This document shows, one piece after another, positions 25,629-34,047 of a stretch of 64,000 nucleotides of DNA. The notes under the pieces are model-generated. The model saw only the letters and a list, made by a program, of their open reading frames with translations, did no database searches and was not told the DNA's origin. The translations under genes were made by a program, and so were the position numbers. Origin of the DNA: Ruegeria arenilitoris (GTDB lineage: Bacteria; Pseudomonadota; Alphaproteobacteria; Rhodobacterales; Rhodobacteraceae); assembly GCF_013030265.1 (NCBI RefSeq), contig NZ_WPZQ01000003.1, positions 186,001 through 250,000 on the forward strand, written 5' to 3'. Positions within the stretch are counted from its first letter, which is position 1; every line of letters starts with the position of its first letter.

Positions 25629-27011
25629 TCAAAAAGTCCCATCTCCGCGCGGAAGCCTTATTTCAAAGGTGGTTCCGTCAGACCCGGTATCCTTCAACAC
25701 CAGTTCCCCGCCATGACCGCGCACCAATTCCTGCGAAATTGCCAGACCAAGGCCAGATCCGCCTTTGCGAACACCACCCTGAAAAGGGGTAAAGAGATTC
25801 TCGCGCGCCTTTGGTGGCAAGCCGGGGCCTGTGTCCTGAATTTCGACGCACCAGTTCGCATCATTTTCACCGCCTGCAATTGTGATACGTCCAGGTTTTC
25901 CCGACGCCACCAAAGCCTGGCGCGCGTTGCGCACGAGATTGAGGATGACGCGAAAAATCTGTTCCGGATCAGCGCGGGCGACCAGATCCTCGGGCACTTC
26001 GTTGACGATTTCGACGCAGGCGTCAGCTACTGCCAACTGCTCGCTGGCCGCGACATCGCTCGCAATGTCGCGCAGGTTCACCATAGTCAGTGTTGGCGCT
26101 GGCTCCTCGGCGCGACCAAAGGCGAGCGTGCTTTCGCATAACGAGACCGCACGCGTGATCGAATTCACCAGTTTAGGTGCCATGCGCCGGACCAGAGGAT
26201 CGTCGCTCGCCTCGATCCGGTCAGTGAACAGCTGTGCTGATGTCAGAATGTTGCGCAAGTCATGGCTGACCTTGGCAACGGCCCCTCCAAGCTGCGCAAG
26301 GCGTTCCCGCTGCTTGAGCGCCTGTGTCAAATCGGTCTGCAGCATCTGAAGCGCCTCTTCCGCCTCGCGCAGCTCCGTTACCTTGGAGTTTGGCGAGATG
26401 ATGCCGCGCGCGTCCTCGGGGGCACTGGCGTAACGCTGCATGTATCCCACAACGCCCTTGATGGGGCGCACGAGCACCACGCGTACGGCCAGAAACAGAA
26501 AAAAAGCGGTGATGATCGAAATGACAAACGACAGGCCAAGAATACGCAGGCCATAGTCTGTCATCGCCATGCGCAGCGGTGCGCTGTCCATCGTGACTTC
26601 GATCAGCAGACCAGCACCTTTGACCGGCTCGCCGATCACCCGAATGACTTCATCATCCACAGTGAAGAACCGGATCATTGCATCCCGGATCAATATCCAC
26701 GGACCTGCATCGCGCAGATCATAGGTCTTGGTGATTTGCTCGGGGATAGGTGATGACAGCATCAGCTGACGCACTTCGTCCCGGCGCAACACAACGTTGT
26801 AGACCCCTGCATTTGCCAGCAACTCGGCTTCAAGATCCTCGGCCAGCATATCATCGGCCAACAGGGCAAGGGACGCGATCTGGGCACGCTCCAGCCGGTT
26901 CAGCAGGAAATCCTCACGAAAACGGGCGATCGAAGGAACAAAGATCAGCACTTCGGCCAACATAACGAAGACCGTCGTCAGGATCAGGAAACGGCCCGAC
27001 AGCGAGTTCAA
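25629..27011 (-). CDS. Membrane sensor histidine kinase (orphan)
   Basis: The 460-residue kinase has a first helix (about residues 8-28), a periplasmic sensor of about 125 residues, a second helix (about 155-180) and a HAMP-like linker. Its HisKA box is VAKVSHDLRNILTSAQ with phospho-acceptor His250, and the ATPase domain has LVRNARQAL, DTGPGLP and GGSGLGLAIS. It probably starts at TTG 27,011, preceded by GGAG at good spacing; no ATG fits. It lies 18 bp after an FAD oxidoreductase gene. No response regulator is adjacent, so its partner is elsewhere. Confidence 0.85.
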   Translation of the reverse strand: MNSLSGRFLILTTVFVMLAEVLIFVPSIARFREDFLLNRLERAQIASLALLADDMLAEDLEAELLANAGVYNVVLRRDEVRQLMLSSPIPEQITKTYDLRDAGPWILIRDAMIRFFTVDDEVIRVIGEPVKGAGLLIEVTMDSAPLRMAMTDYGLRILGLSFVISIITAFFLFLAVRVVLVRPIKGVVGYMQRYASAPEDARGIISPNSKVTELREAEEALQMLQTDLTQALKQRERLAQLGGAVAKVSHDLRNILTSAQLFTDRIEASDDPLVRRMAPKLVNSITRAVSLCESTLAFGRAEEPAPTLTMVNLRDIASDVAASEQLAVADACVEIVNEVPEDLVARADPEQIFRVILNLVRNARQALVASGKPGRITIAGGENDANWCVEIQDTGPGLPPKARENLFTPFQGGVRKGGSGLGLAISQELVRGHGGELVLKDTGSDGTTFEIRLPRGDGTF

Positions 27012-27029
27012 ATGGCGCTCCTTTCCCGG

Positions 27030-28448
27030 TCAGGGGATCCAGCGCTGGACGAACCTGACCACTCGTTTAACCGTCTGATTCTCAAACAGCCTTGGCGAGA
27101 AATAGGCTCCCGCCACACGTTTGTTAAGCTCTCCGATCGTCGGATATGGCGATACCATCGCAGCGATCTGGCCCATCTTAAGGTTATTGGCCAATGCCAG
27201 CGACCACAAGTTGATCAGTTCCCCAGCCTGTTGCCCCACGATTGTGACGCCGACGGGACGGCCTTTTACGACCATGGCCTTTATGAAACCTTTGGTTTTT
27301 CGTTCTGCCACAGAACGGTCATTGTGGTGATAGTCAAAGCGAGCAATTTCCAGCTTGTCGCCGTGCTGCTCACGCGCCTGCGCTTCGGTCAGACCAACCT
27401 GGGCCAACTCAGGGTCGGTATATGTGGCCCACGGGATATGCGAGGTTTTGGCCTTGGATGGAAAACCAAACAACGCCGAGCGGATGATAACCCCTGCCTG
27501 ATAACCCGCAACATGGGTGAACTGCATTCCACCCGCCACATCGCCAATCGCATAGACCCTGCGATTCGATGTGCGCAATGAGGTATCCGTTTTGATGCCT
27601 GTCCGCGTCCGGTCAATCCCAGCCGCTTCGAGGTTCAGGCGTTCGATGTTTGCCTTTCGACCCGCTGCTATCAGCAAATGAGATCCCGCGTAGATATCAC
27701 CATTTTCAGTGACAACTTCGACCGCTCCGGCATTGCCACGAATTTGCGCAACCATTGCCTGTTCGCGAATTTCAGCCCCTTCAGCGCGCAGAGAATCGAT
27801 CACGATTGCTGCCGCTTCCGGGTCATCCTTGCCCAGCGCAGTCATACCTTCGATCACAGTTACCTTACATCCGAGCCGGATATGCGCCTGCGCCATCTCC
27901 ATCCCGATCGGGCCCGCACCTATGATCAGCAGATGCTCAGGCTTGTCCCGCAGATCAAAGATCGTCTCGTTTGTGAAATGCGGCACCTGATCCAGTCCCG
28001 GGATCGGAGGCACCAACGGTGAAGACCCGGTCGCAACAACTACGCGCCGCGCGGTGATCACGTTGTTTCCCGCCTGTACCTGCGTCGGCGATATGAAAGT
28101 GCCGTATTCCCGGATCACTCGCACGCCGAACCCTTCAAACCGTTCCTGGCTGTCCATCGGTTCAATCTGTGCAATCACGTCCCGCACATGTTCCATAGCA
28201 GCGGCATAGTTCACCTGAGGGGTAGCATCAGCGACGCCAAAGGCCGAAGAATGCGCCTGCGCATATGCCGCCTTGCCGCTGGCAATCAAAGCCTTGGAAG
28301 GGACGCAGCCGAAATTCAGGCAGTCGCCACCCATTTTGTGCCCTTCCAGAAGGATGACATCAGCCCCCATCTGACTTGCACCTGCGGCAACGGACAAACC
28401 ACCGGACCCGGCCCCGATCACGAGGATGTCGGTTTTCAGCTCTTGCAT
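27030..28448 (-). CDS. FAD-dependent pyridine-nucleotide disulfide oxidoreductase (mercuric-reductase-like)
   Basis: The 472-residue flavoprotein has the FAD motif ILVIGAGSGGLSVA, the redox pair in GGDCLNFGCVPSKA (Cys43, Cys48), the NAD motif IIGAGPIGMEMA and a dimerisation domain. The C-terminal segment that carries the catalytic His in lipoamide dehydrogenase (AHPT) reads PYPTIGE here, so it is not a standard lipoamide dehydrogenase. No N-terminal heavy-metal domain is present, which weakens a mercury role. It lies 3 bp after a TVP38-type gene, a pairing seen in many proteobacteria. The substrate is unknown. Confidence 0.8.
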   Translation of the reverse strand: MQELKTDILVIGAGSGGLSVAAGASQMGADVILLEGHKMGGDCLNFGCVPSKALIASGKAAYAQAHSSAFGVADATPQVNYAAAMEHVRDVIAQIEPMDSQERFEGFGVRVIREYGTFISPTQVQAGNNVITARRVVVATGSSPLVPPIPGLDQVPHFTNETIFDLRDKPEHLLIIGAGPIGMEMAQAHIRLGCKVTVIEGMTALGKDDPEAAAIVIDSLRAEGAEIREQAMVAQIRGNAGAVEVVTENGDIYAGSHLLIAAGRKANIERLNLEAAGIDRTRTGIKTDTSLRTSNRRVYAIGDVAGGMQFTHVAGYQAGVIIRSALFGFPSKAKTSHIPWATYTDPELAQVGLTEAQAREQHGDKLEIARFDYHHNDRSVAERKTKGFIKAMVVKGRPVGVTIVGQQAGELINLWSLALANNLKMGQIAAMVSPYPTIGELNKRVAGAYFSPRLFENQTVKRVVRFVQRWIP

Positions 28449-28451
28449 CTG

Positions 28452-29183
28452 TCAGACGTCCTTTCGGCCACGCAGGGATTTGATGATAATGGGCAGCGCC
28501 GCGAGAACACATAGGCCAAGGATCGGCCCGATCACAAACGGTTCCCACAGCAGCGATACATCGGGGGTTTCGCCGCGATCAAATACACCACCCAAGCCAA
28601 CGCCTATCCATGTGTAGACAATGCCTCCGGGGATTATGCCCAGCGCGGTGGTCAGCAGAAAGTTGCGGAACTTCACGCCAACCAATGCCGGAACCAGATT
28701 GGCCACAAAGAAAGGCACCACTGGAACAAGGCGCAACAGGAACAGCACTGAAATCTCGTTCTCGCGCAAACCATCCTTAAGCCTTTTGATCGTCCCTTCA
28801 GATGATTCCAGTCGCCGGGTCAGCGACTCTCCCAGGCCCCAGCGCGCTGCCAGAAAGATCGCCGAAGCTCCGATCGTCGCCGCGACAACGTTGAAAACCG
28901 TCCCGGCGAACAACCCGAACAGAAATCCTCCGGTCATCGAGGCGATGGCCGCGCCAGGCAGCGAAAATGCAACAATCACGATGTAGATCGCAATGAATGC
29001 TGCCGCCATGGCCCAGTAGTTCGCATCGCGCCATGCCAGCAGCGCCTCACGATTGTCGCGCAAAGTCTCAAAAGTCAGGTAGTCGCCAAGCGTAAAGAAT
29101 CCTGCTGCAGCAACGCCAAGGATCACAAGCAATGGTATATGTCGCGCCAGCCCGCCCCGCGGCGCCGGTGTTGTGTCACTCAT
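28452..29183 (-). CDS. TVP38/TMEM64-family membrane protein
   Basis: The 243-residue protein of the DedA/SNARE-associated superfamily has about five or six helices. The conserved core is SLPGAAIASMTGGFLFGLFAG (split across a re-entrant helix), then LLRLVPVVPFFVANLVPALVGV and FLLTTALGIIPGG. Members are thought to move lipids or lipid-linked carriers. I started it at ATG 29,183 with GGAAAG upstream; the frame extends further without family character. It is the first gene of a unit with the disulfide oxidoreductase and the histidine kinase. Confidence 0.82.
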   Translation of the reverse strand: MSDTTPAPRGGLARHIPLLVILGVAAAGFFTLGDYLTFETLRDNREALLAWRDANYWAMAAAFIAIYIVIVAFSLPGAAIASMTGGFLFGLFAGTVFNVVAATIGASAIFLAARWGLGESLTRRLESSEGTIKRLKDGLRENEISVLFLLRLVPVVPFFVANLVPALVGVKFRNFLLTTALGIIPGGIVYTWIGVGLGGVFDRGETPDVSLLWEPFVIGPILGLCVLAALPIIIKSLRGRKDV

Positions 29184-29381
29184 CTGACTTTCCGGTTTCT
29201 TATGAATCATCCTGCCCACAACATGCGCTGCCGGGGCAGTCAGCAACAGGGACCTCACGTGGCCTTGATGTTTGTGGCTGTGAATGTGAGTGTTTTCCGT
29301 ATCAAATCCGGATTTTGAAACCTTTTGTCAGCCTCGACTAGAGAATTGTTGCAAAAGCAGCGAAAACCCGGCTCTTGGGGT

Positions 29382-29410
29382 TTGACTTACCCCCCGCTTA
29401 GCAGTAGAGG
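29382..29410 (+). promoter_or_regulatory. Candidate promoter of rpmH-rnpA
   Basis: TTGACT (29,382-29,387) and TAGAGG (29,405-29,410) are separated by 17 bases, 70 bp upstream of rpmH. The -35 box is good and the -10 box is weak; assigned by position. Confidence 0.45.
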
Positions 29411-29479
29411 ACGGGCTTCGAACACTACGGGCAGGCGAATCCGCGCCGCACCCGACCGATATAGATTGGAGACGGAGCG

Positions 29480-29614
29480 ATGAAACGCACCTATCAGCCT
29501 TCGAACCTGGTTCGCAAACGCCGCCACGGTTTCCGCGCGCGCATGGCCACCAAGGCCGGCCGCAAGATCCTGAACGCACGCCGCGCACGCGGCCGCAAGT
29601 CGCTGAGCGCATAA
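29480..29614 (+). CDS. rpmH: 50S ribosomal protein L34
   Basis: The 44-residue basic protein begins [20 protein letters not shown] and ends [11 protein letters not shown], the universal L34 sequence. It is a component of the large ribosomal subunit. GGAG lies just upstream of the ATG. It precedes rnpA by 22 bp, the standard bacterial order. It is too short for most automatic gene lists but is unmistakable. Confidence 0.98.
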
Positions 29615-29636
29615 GCCGCCCACCGACAAGGTTCTG

Positions 29637-30065
29637 ATGAACATGACGCCGCCGGAGGCCCCTGAGGATGGTAAGAACCACTCCCGGGAAACGCCCCCGG
29701 CGGCGTCCGTTTGCGCGCCTGAAACTCTGACTGTGCTAAAAAACCGGTCAGACTTTCTGAAAGCGGCCCGCGCACGCAGACAAGGCACCGCCTCGATGAT
29801 GGTGCAAGGCCGCAAACGTGCGCCTGATGAGGCCACGGGCATTCGTGTTGGTTTCACCTGCTCCAAAAAGGTTGGAAATGCCGTAGCGCGCAATCGCGCC
29901 AAGCGCCGGCTGCGTGAAATTGCACGCGCTGTGATACCCGACCATGGCCGCGATGGGTGGGATTATGTTCTGATCGGTCGGGCCAATGAAACGGCCAATC
30001 GCCCCTTCGAGGCCATGATCGAGGATTTGCGTCAGGCGCTCACGCGTTTGCACGCCCGCAAGTAG
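29637..30065 (+). CDS. rnpA: Ribonuclease P protein component
   Basis: The 142-residue protein binds RNase P RNA and helps mature tRNA 5' ends. The family RNR motif is intact in SKKVGNAVARNRAKRRLREI (about residues 76-95), and LKNRSDFLKA is the usual N-terminal contact. About 30 extra residues precede the conserved core, so an internal start cannot be excluded. It follows rpmH and is convergent with a DUF1963 gene that ends 2 bp away. Confidence 0.95.
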   Translation: MNMTPPEAPEDGKNHSRETPPAASVCAPETLTVLKNRSDFLKAARARRQGTASMMVQGRKRAPDEATGIRVGFTCSKKVGNAVARNRAKRRLREIARAVIPDHGRDGWDYVLIGRANETANRPFEAMIEDLRQALTRLHARK

Positions 30066-30067
30066 CG

Positions 30068-30961
30068 TTACGTGCAGTCCCAGGTGCAATAAGCCTTGGC
30101 AAAATCACGCGCCAGCAAGTCCTTATGCGCGATCATGAGGTTCAGCTCTCCGGCATCCCCCATACAGACATGTTTGTCGAAACCCAGATGTAGAATGACA
30201 CGATCGAGGTCATGCAGTTCCGGATCATGACGAACATCCTCCTGCGTGAAGCTGGGATGCCCGCCCACCCAATGTTCGGATGGCAGATCGGCAAGTTGTT
30301 CCATTCGCTCTTCCCAACCCTCCAGCATCTCTGCGGCGGTATCATCCGCCGGATTTCTGTCGACCAATTCCCACTCACGATCTGAATACGGCCAGATATA
30401 GGAGTTCGCGGGTGCGCTGGTCACTTCACTTCTGAGTGCTACGCCGCGTTGTCGTGCCTGTTCGGTCCGAAACATTCCACGTTTGGCCATAGCCAGCCGC
30501 TCAGGGACTTGCTGAACGACACCCTGTGAAGGTTCCGGAAACCACCTGACTCTAAAACCCTCATGTGGATCCAGCCATTTCAGTTGTCCGTCTTCCCCCA
30601 CCTGCAGAAATACCTGCAATATCCCCTTATCGGGAAACTCGTTCAGGCCATCGAATTCTGCAAAATTGAGTTGCGCCGCAAGCAACATGGGATTCCCATC
30701 TTCATCTGATGGCCATTGCGTTTCTTCCGGAGACCAGAGCGGTCCGCCAATGCGTGACGCCGTCATGGATGGATCGCCATCGACCGGGTGCAACCCAGCC
30801 ATTGGCAGGCGCGCTGCTTCCAGACTGTCCAGAAACGTGTTCAGCTCTTTTGTTGTAACTGGCGGTTTGGCATCTCGTTCAGCTTTGGCAGCATTGCGAT
30901 TTCGCCATTCGAGGTACAGATAGGCAGTGACCGCTATAGCCACGACAATCCAAAGATACAT
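30068..30961 (-). CDS. DUF1963 (YwqG-type) protein with N-terminal membrane anchor
   Basis: The 297-residue protein has one N-terminal helix (about residues 2-17). A DUF1963 domain follows, recognised by SRIGGPLWSPEETQWPSDEDGNPMLLAAQLN, split here by position (about 70-100), and by HWVGGHPSFTQEDVR and DAGELNLMI near the C-terminus. The function of the family is unknown; the fold resembles a small binding protein. It lies on the opposite strand between rnpA and yidD, breaking a normally continuous cluster. Confidence 0.7.
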   Translation of the reverse strand: MYLWIVVAIAVTAYLYLEWRNRNAAKAERDAKPPVTTKELNTFLDSLEAARLPMAGLHPVDGDPSMTASRIGGPLWSPEETQWPSDEDGNPMLLAAQLNFAEFDGLNEFPDKGILQVFLQVGEDGQLKWLDPHEGFRVRWFPEPSQGVVQQVPERLAMAKRGMFRTEQARQRGVALRSEVTSAPANSYIWPYSDREWELVDRNPADDTAAEMLEGWEERMEQLADLPSEHWVGGHPSFTQEDVRHDPELHDLDRVILHLGFDKHVCMGDAGELNLMIAHKDLLARDFAKAYCTWDCT

Positions 30962-31074
30962 GACACTACCCCTTTTTCAATCAATGGTAGAAAGTCGGAC
31001 TTCACACCACCCGTCTACAAATCTGGTCAATTTGACAGGTTTTCCCTAACTCTTGCTGCAATTAGGTTACAGGC

Positions 31075-31323
31075 ATGACACCTCTTGCCTTCATCGCCGC
31101 TCTCCCGGTCCGCGCCTATCGCTTGCTGTTCAGCCCCTGGGTTGGCTTCAATTGCCGATACCAACCGACCTGCTCGGCCTATGCTCTGGAGGCTCTTGAG
31201 AAGCATGGGGCCGTAAAGGGAAGCTTACTAGCTGCGCGGCGCATCAGCCGATGCCATCCTTGGGGCGGAGATGGATACGATCCGGTTCCCGATGCGACAG
31301 ACACCCCGGATGAAAAGTCCTGA
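31075..31323 (+). CDS. yidD: Membrane protein insertion efficiency factor YidD
   Basis: The 82-residue protein has the family pattern [27 protein letters not shown] (residues about 17-43) and the end motif [14 protein letters not shown]. It is an amphipathic inner-membrane-associated protein that assists YidC-dependent insertion. It normally sits between rnpA and yidC; here a DUF1963 gene lies before it and three genes lie between it and yidC. Confidence 0.95.
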   Translation: MTPLAFIAALPVRAYRLLFSPWVGFNCRYQPTCSAYALEALEKHGAVKGSLLAARRISRCHPWGGDGYDPVPDATDTPDEKS

Positions 31324-31400
31324 GGCCATGTGACGAGCCGTCAGGCTTGACCCGTTCTGCCGCGCGCTCGACACTTGGGACATCAGATCCCGAGGCCCCT

Positions 31401-33023
31401 ATGATATCTGCAGCGCGACATACCCTGCCCACACACGAAGTTCACAACCAACCCCCTGTTCGGGGCGATTGTGATCTCTGGACTTCAGATCCGGTGCTGC
31501 AAAACGTGATCGCCCTCGCAGGCGGGCGTACAGAACCGCTGGCCTCGTATGGTAATATTCTGGGGCGCAGGGAAACGCGGGACGCAGGTATGGACGCGAA
31601 CCGCCATCCGCCTGAGATCAGGCTGTTTGATCAGGGTGGCAGGCGTCTGGACGAAGTCCGTTTCCACCCCGCCTATCACCAAATGATGCAGATCAGTCAA
31701 TCCGCCGGGTATGCATCAATTGCATGGGACGGGCAGCCGGGTGGTCATGCAACCCATGCTGCCATGATGTACTTGGCAAGCCAGGTTGAGCCGGGGCATT
31801 GCTGCCCCATGACTATGACCTATGCGTCAATTCCCGCGCTTGCCGCGAACGAAGCGATCGCTTCGGTCTGGCGCCCCAAGCTCACAGCTCGCAGCTATGA
31901 TCCATCCACCAAACCCATCGGTGAAAAGGACAGTGCCACACTCGGCATGGCCATGACCGAAAAACAGGGCGGCTCGGATGTGCGTGCGAATACGACAATA
32001 GCCACACGCGACGGGGATCATTGGCGGCTGCGCGGGCACAAATGGTTCTGTTCCGCGCCGATGTCGGATGGGTTTCTGACACTGGCACAAGCCCCGGGCG
32101 GGTTGACCTGTTTCCTGCTTCCCCGCTGGCTCGAGGGCGAGCGAAACGCCATTCACCTCATGCGCTTAAAGGATAAGCTGGGGAACAAATCCAATGCCTC
32201 GTCCGAGGTCGAGTTCAATGATGCGCTGGCTTATCAGCTGGGTGATGAAGGCGCAGGTGTTCGCACGATCATCGAAATGGTCCATCACACCCGCCTGGAC
32301 ACTGCGATGGCCCCTGCCGGTCTGATGCGCGCCGCATTGGCCGAAGCACATCACTGGGTTGCACATCGCAGCACCTTTCAACGCCGCCTGATCGACCAGC
32401 CCCTTATGCGTTCCGTTCTGGCCGACCTCGTGCTGGACTGGGAAGGCGCGCTGACGCTGGGCATGCGGGTGGCGCAAGCCTTTGACGGTACAACCCCCGA
32501 AGACCGCGCATTCGCCCGCATCGCCGTTGCATTAGCAAAATTCCTTGCCAACAAGCGTTGCCCTGTCGTTACGGTCGAGGCGATGGAGGTGTTGGGGGGC
32601 ATGGGATACGTCGAAGACACCACCATGCCCCTGATCTACCGAGAGGCACCGTTGAACGGCATCTGGGAAGGTTCGGGCAACGTCATCTGCCTCGATATCC
32701 TGCGGAGCCTTGCTCGTGATCCTCTGGCAGCGGAGGTGCTGCAAGCTGAACTGAGTGCCGCCGTCGGAACGGATCGGGGATACGATGCAGCATTGAAAGA
32801 GCATCGGGATCGCTGGCCAACCCTGCCTGCCGAAGCCGAAGCCCGCTGGTTTGCTGAACGGACAGCGCTTTTGCTGACAGCATCACTGTTGCTACGTCAT
32901 GCGCCGGGTGCGGTGGCGGACGGCTACATAGCAACACGCATTCTTGGAAACAGCGGGCACATTCCCGGATCGGTCTCAGGACTGGACACCGAAGCCCTTA
33001 TCCAGCGTCTCTCAACTCAATAA
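31401..33023 (+). CDS. AidB-like acyl-CoA dehydrogenase
   Basis: The 540-residue flavoprotein matches the length of E. coli AidB (541). It has the acyl-CoA dehydrogenase FAD motifs GMAMTEKQGGSDVRANTT (about residues 195-212) and LRGHKWFCSAP, and the C-terminal EAMEVLGGMGYVEDTTMPLIYREAPLNGIWEGSGNV block, split here as two neighbouring motifs typical of AidB. E. coli AidB is induced by alkylation stress and binds DNA; a protective role is inferred only. ATG 31,401 is preceded by GAGG. Confidence 0.85.
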   Translation: MISAARHTLPTHEVHNQPPVRGDCDLWTSDPVLQNVIALAGGRTEPLASYGNILGRRETRDAGMDANRHPPEIRLFDQGGRRLDEVRFHPAYHQMMQISQSAGYASIAWDGQPGGHATHAAMMYLASQVEPGHCCPMTMTYASIPALAANEAIASVWRPKLTARSYDPSTKPIGEKDSATLGMAMTEKQGGSDVRANTTIATRDGDHWRLRGHKWFCSAPMSDGFLTLAQAPGGLTCFLLPRWLEGERNAIHLMRLKDKLGNKSNASSEVEFNDALAYQLGDEGAGVRTIIEMVHHTRLDTAMAPAGLMRAALAEAHHWVAHRSTFQRRLIDQPLMRSVLADLVLDWEGALTLGMRVAQAFDGTTPEDRAFARIAVALAKFLANKRCPVVTVEAMEVLGGMGYVEDTTMPLIYREAPLNGIWEGSGNVICLDILRSLARDPLAAEVLQAELSAAVGTDRGYDAALKEHRDRWPTLPAEAEARWFAERTALLLTASLLLRHAPGAVADGYIATRILGNSGHIPGSVSGLDTEALIQRLSTQ

Positions 33024-33082
33024 GCTAAGGCGCATCTGACCACATACTTGCCCGGTCGCCACATCTGATATAGGGGCAGCCC

Positions 33083-33976
33083 ATGTTTGATGAAGCAGAC
33101 GATATCCACCCGCTATTCGCTGGCGCGCCCTCGACCACCGAGTTTAAGAAGCTGCGCAAACGCATAGTGCGCCAGACCCGTGAAGCGATCGAGCATTACG
33201 GGATGGTGAACGAGTCTGCCCATGCCAAGGACGCCAAACCGCCCAAATGGCTGGTTTGCCTGTCTGGCGGTAAGGACAGCTATACATTGCTTGCTGTGCT
33301 GTATGAGCTGAAATGGCGAGGCCTGCTGCCTGTGGATTTGCTCGCCTGCAATCTGGATCAGGGGCAGCCCGGCTTTCCCGCCACGGTATTGCCTGAGTTC
33401 CTGGAGCGAATGGGCGTTCCTCATCGGATCGAGTATCAAGACACATATTCAATTGTCATGGACAAGGTCCCTCAAGGGCGTACCTATTGCGCACTTTGTT
33501 CACGGCTGCGTCGCGGCAATCTCTATCGCATCGCGCGTGAAGAGGGGTGCTCTGCCGTCGTTCTGGGTCATCATCGCGACGATATTCTTGAGACGTTTTT
33601 CATGAACCTGTTCCATGGCGGGCGTCTTGCCACGATGCCACCCAAGCTTGTGAACGAAGAAGGCGACCTGTTCGTCTACCGCCCGCTGGCCCATGTGGCC
33701 GAGGTCGATTGCGAGAAATTCGCCAATGCGATGAGTTATCCCATCATCCCCTGCGATCTGTGTGGCAGTCAGGACGGACTGCAGCGGCAACAGGTCAAAC
33801 AGATTCTCGATCAGTGGGAAAAAAACTCACCCGGTCGACGTCAGGTCATGTTCCGGGCTCTGACAAATGCCCGCCCATCCCACCTTCTGGATCCAAAACT
33901 GTTCGATTTTAACAATCTTTCTTTGAATCCATCCGACGAAGTTAAAGATCGGGACGAAATTCCTCAGCTGCGTTAA
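33083..33976 (+). CDS. ttcA: tRNA 2-thiocytidine(32) synthetase TtcA
   Basis: The 297-residue enzyme thiolates cytidine 32 of certain tRNAs, including tRNA-Arg(ICG), using ATP and an Fe-S cluster. The PP-loop SGGKDS lies at residues 61-66. The cluster cysteines are in TYCALC (Cys136, Cys139) with a further CDLC motif near residue 225. [15 protein letters not shown] is the usual TtcA block. A tRNA-Arg(ACG) gene, a typical TtcA target, lies 7.5 kb away in this window. Confidence 0.92.
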   Translation: MFDEADDIHPLFAGAPSTTEFKKLRKRIVRQTREAIEHYGMVNESAHAKDAKPPKWLVCLSGGKDSYTLLAVLYELKWRGLLPVDLLACNLDQGQPGFPATVLPEFLERMGVPHRIEYQDTYSIVMDKVPQGRTYCALCSRLRRGNLYRIAREEGCSAVVLGHHRDDILETFFMNLFHGGRLATMPPKLVNEEGDLFVYRPLAHVAEVDCEKFANAMSYPIIPCDLCGSQDGLQRQQVKQILDQWEKNSPGRRQVMFRALTNARPSHLLDPKLFDFNNLSLNPSDEVKDRDEIPQLR

Positions 33977-34047
33977 CGTCTGACTCAGACTGGTTTCCTA
34001 CGGTTGGCTTGTGCGTTTCATGCCCAAGCGGAAGGCCGTAAGAACCG

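Noticed and set aside
27030-28448. Mercuric reductase (merA)
   Set aside because: It lacks the N-terminal metal-binding domain, and no mer genes are nearby, so only the broader family is called.
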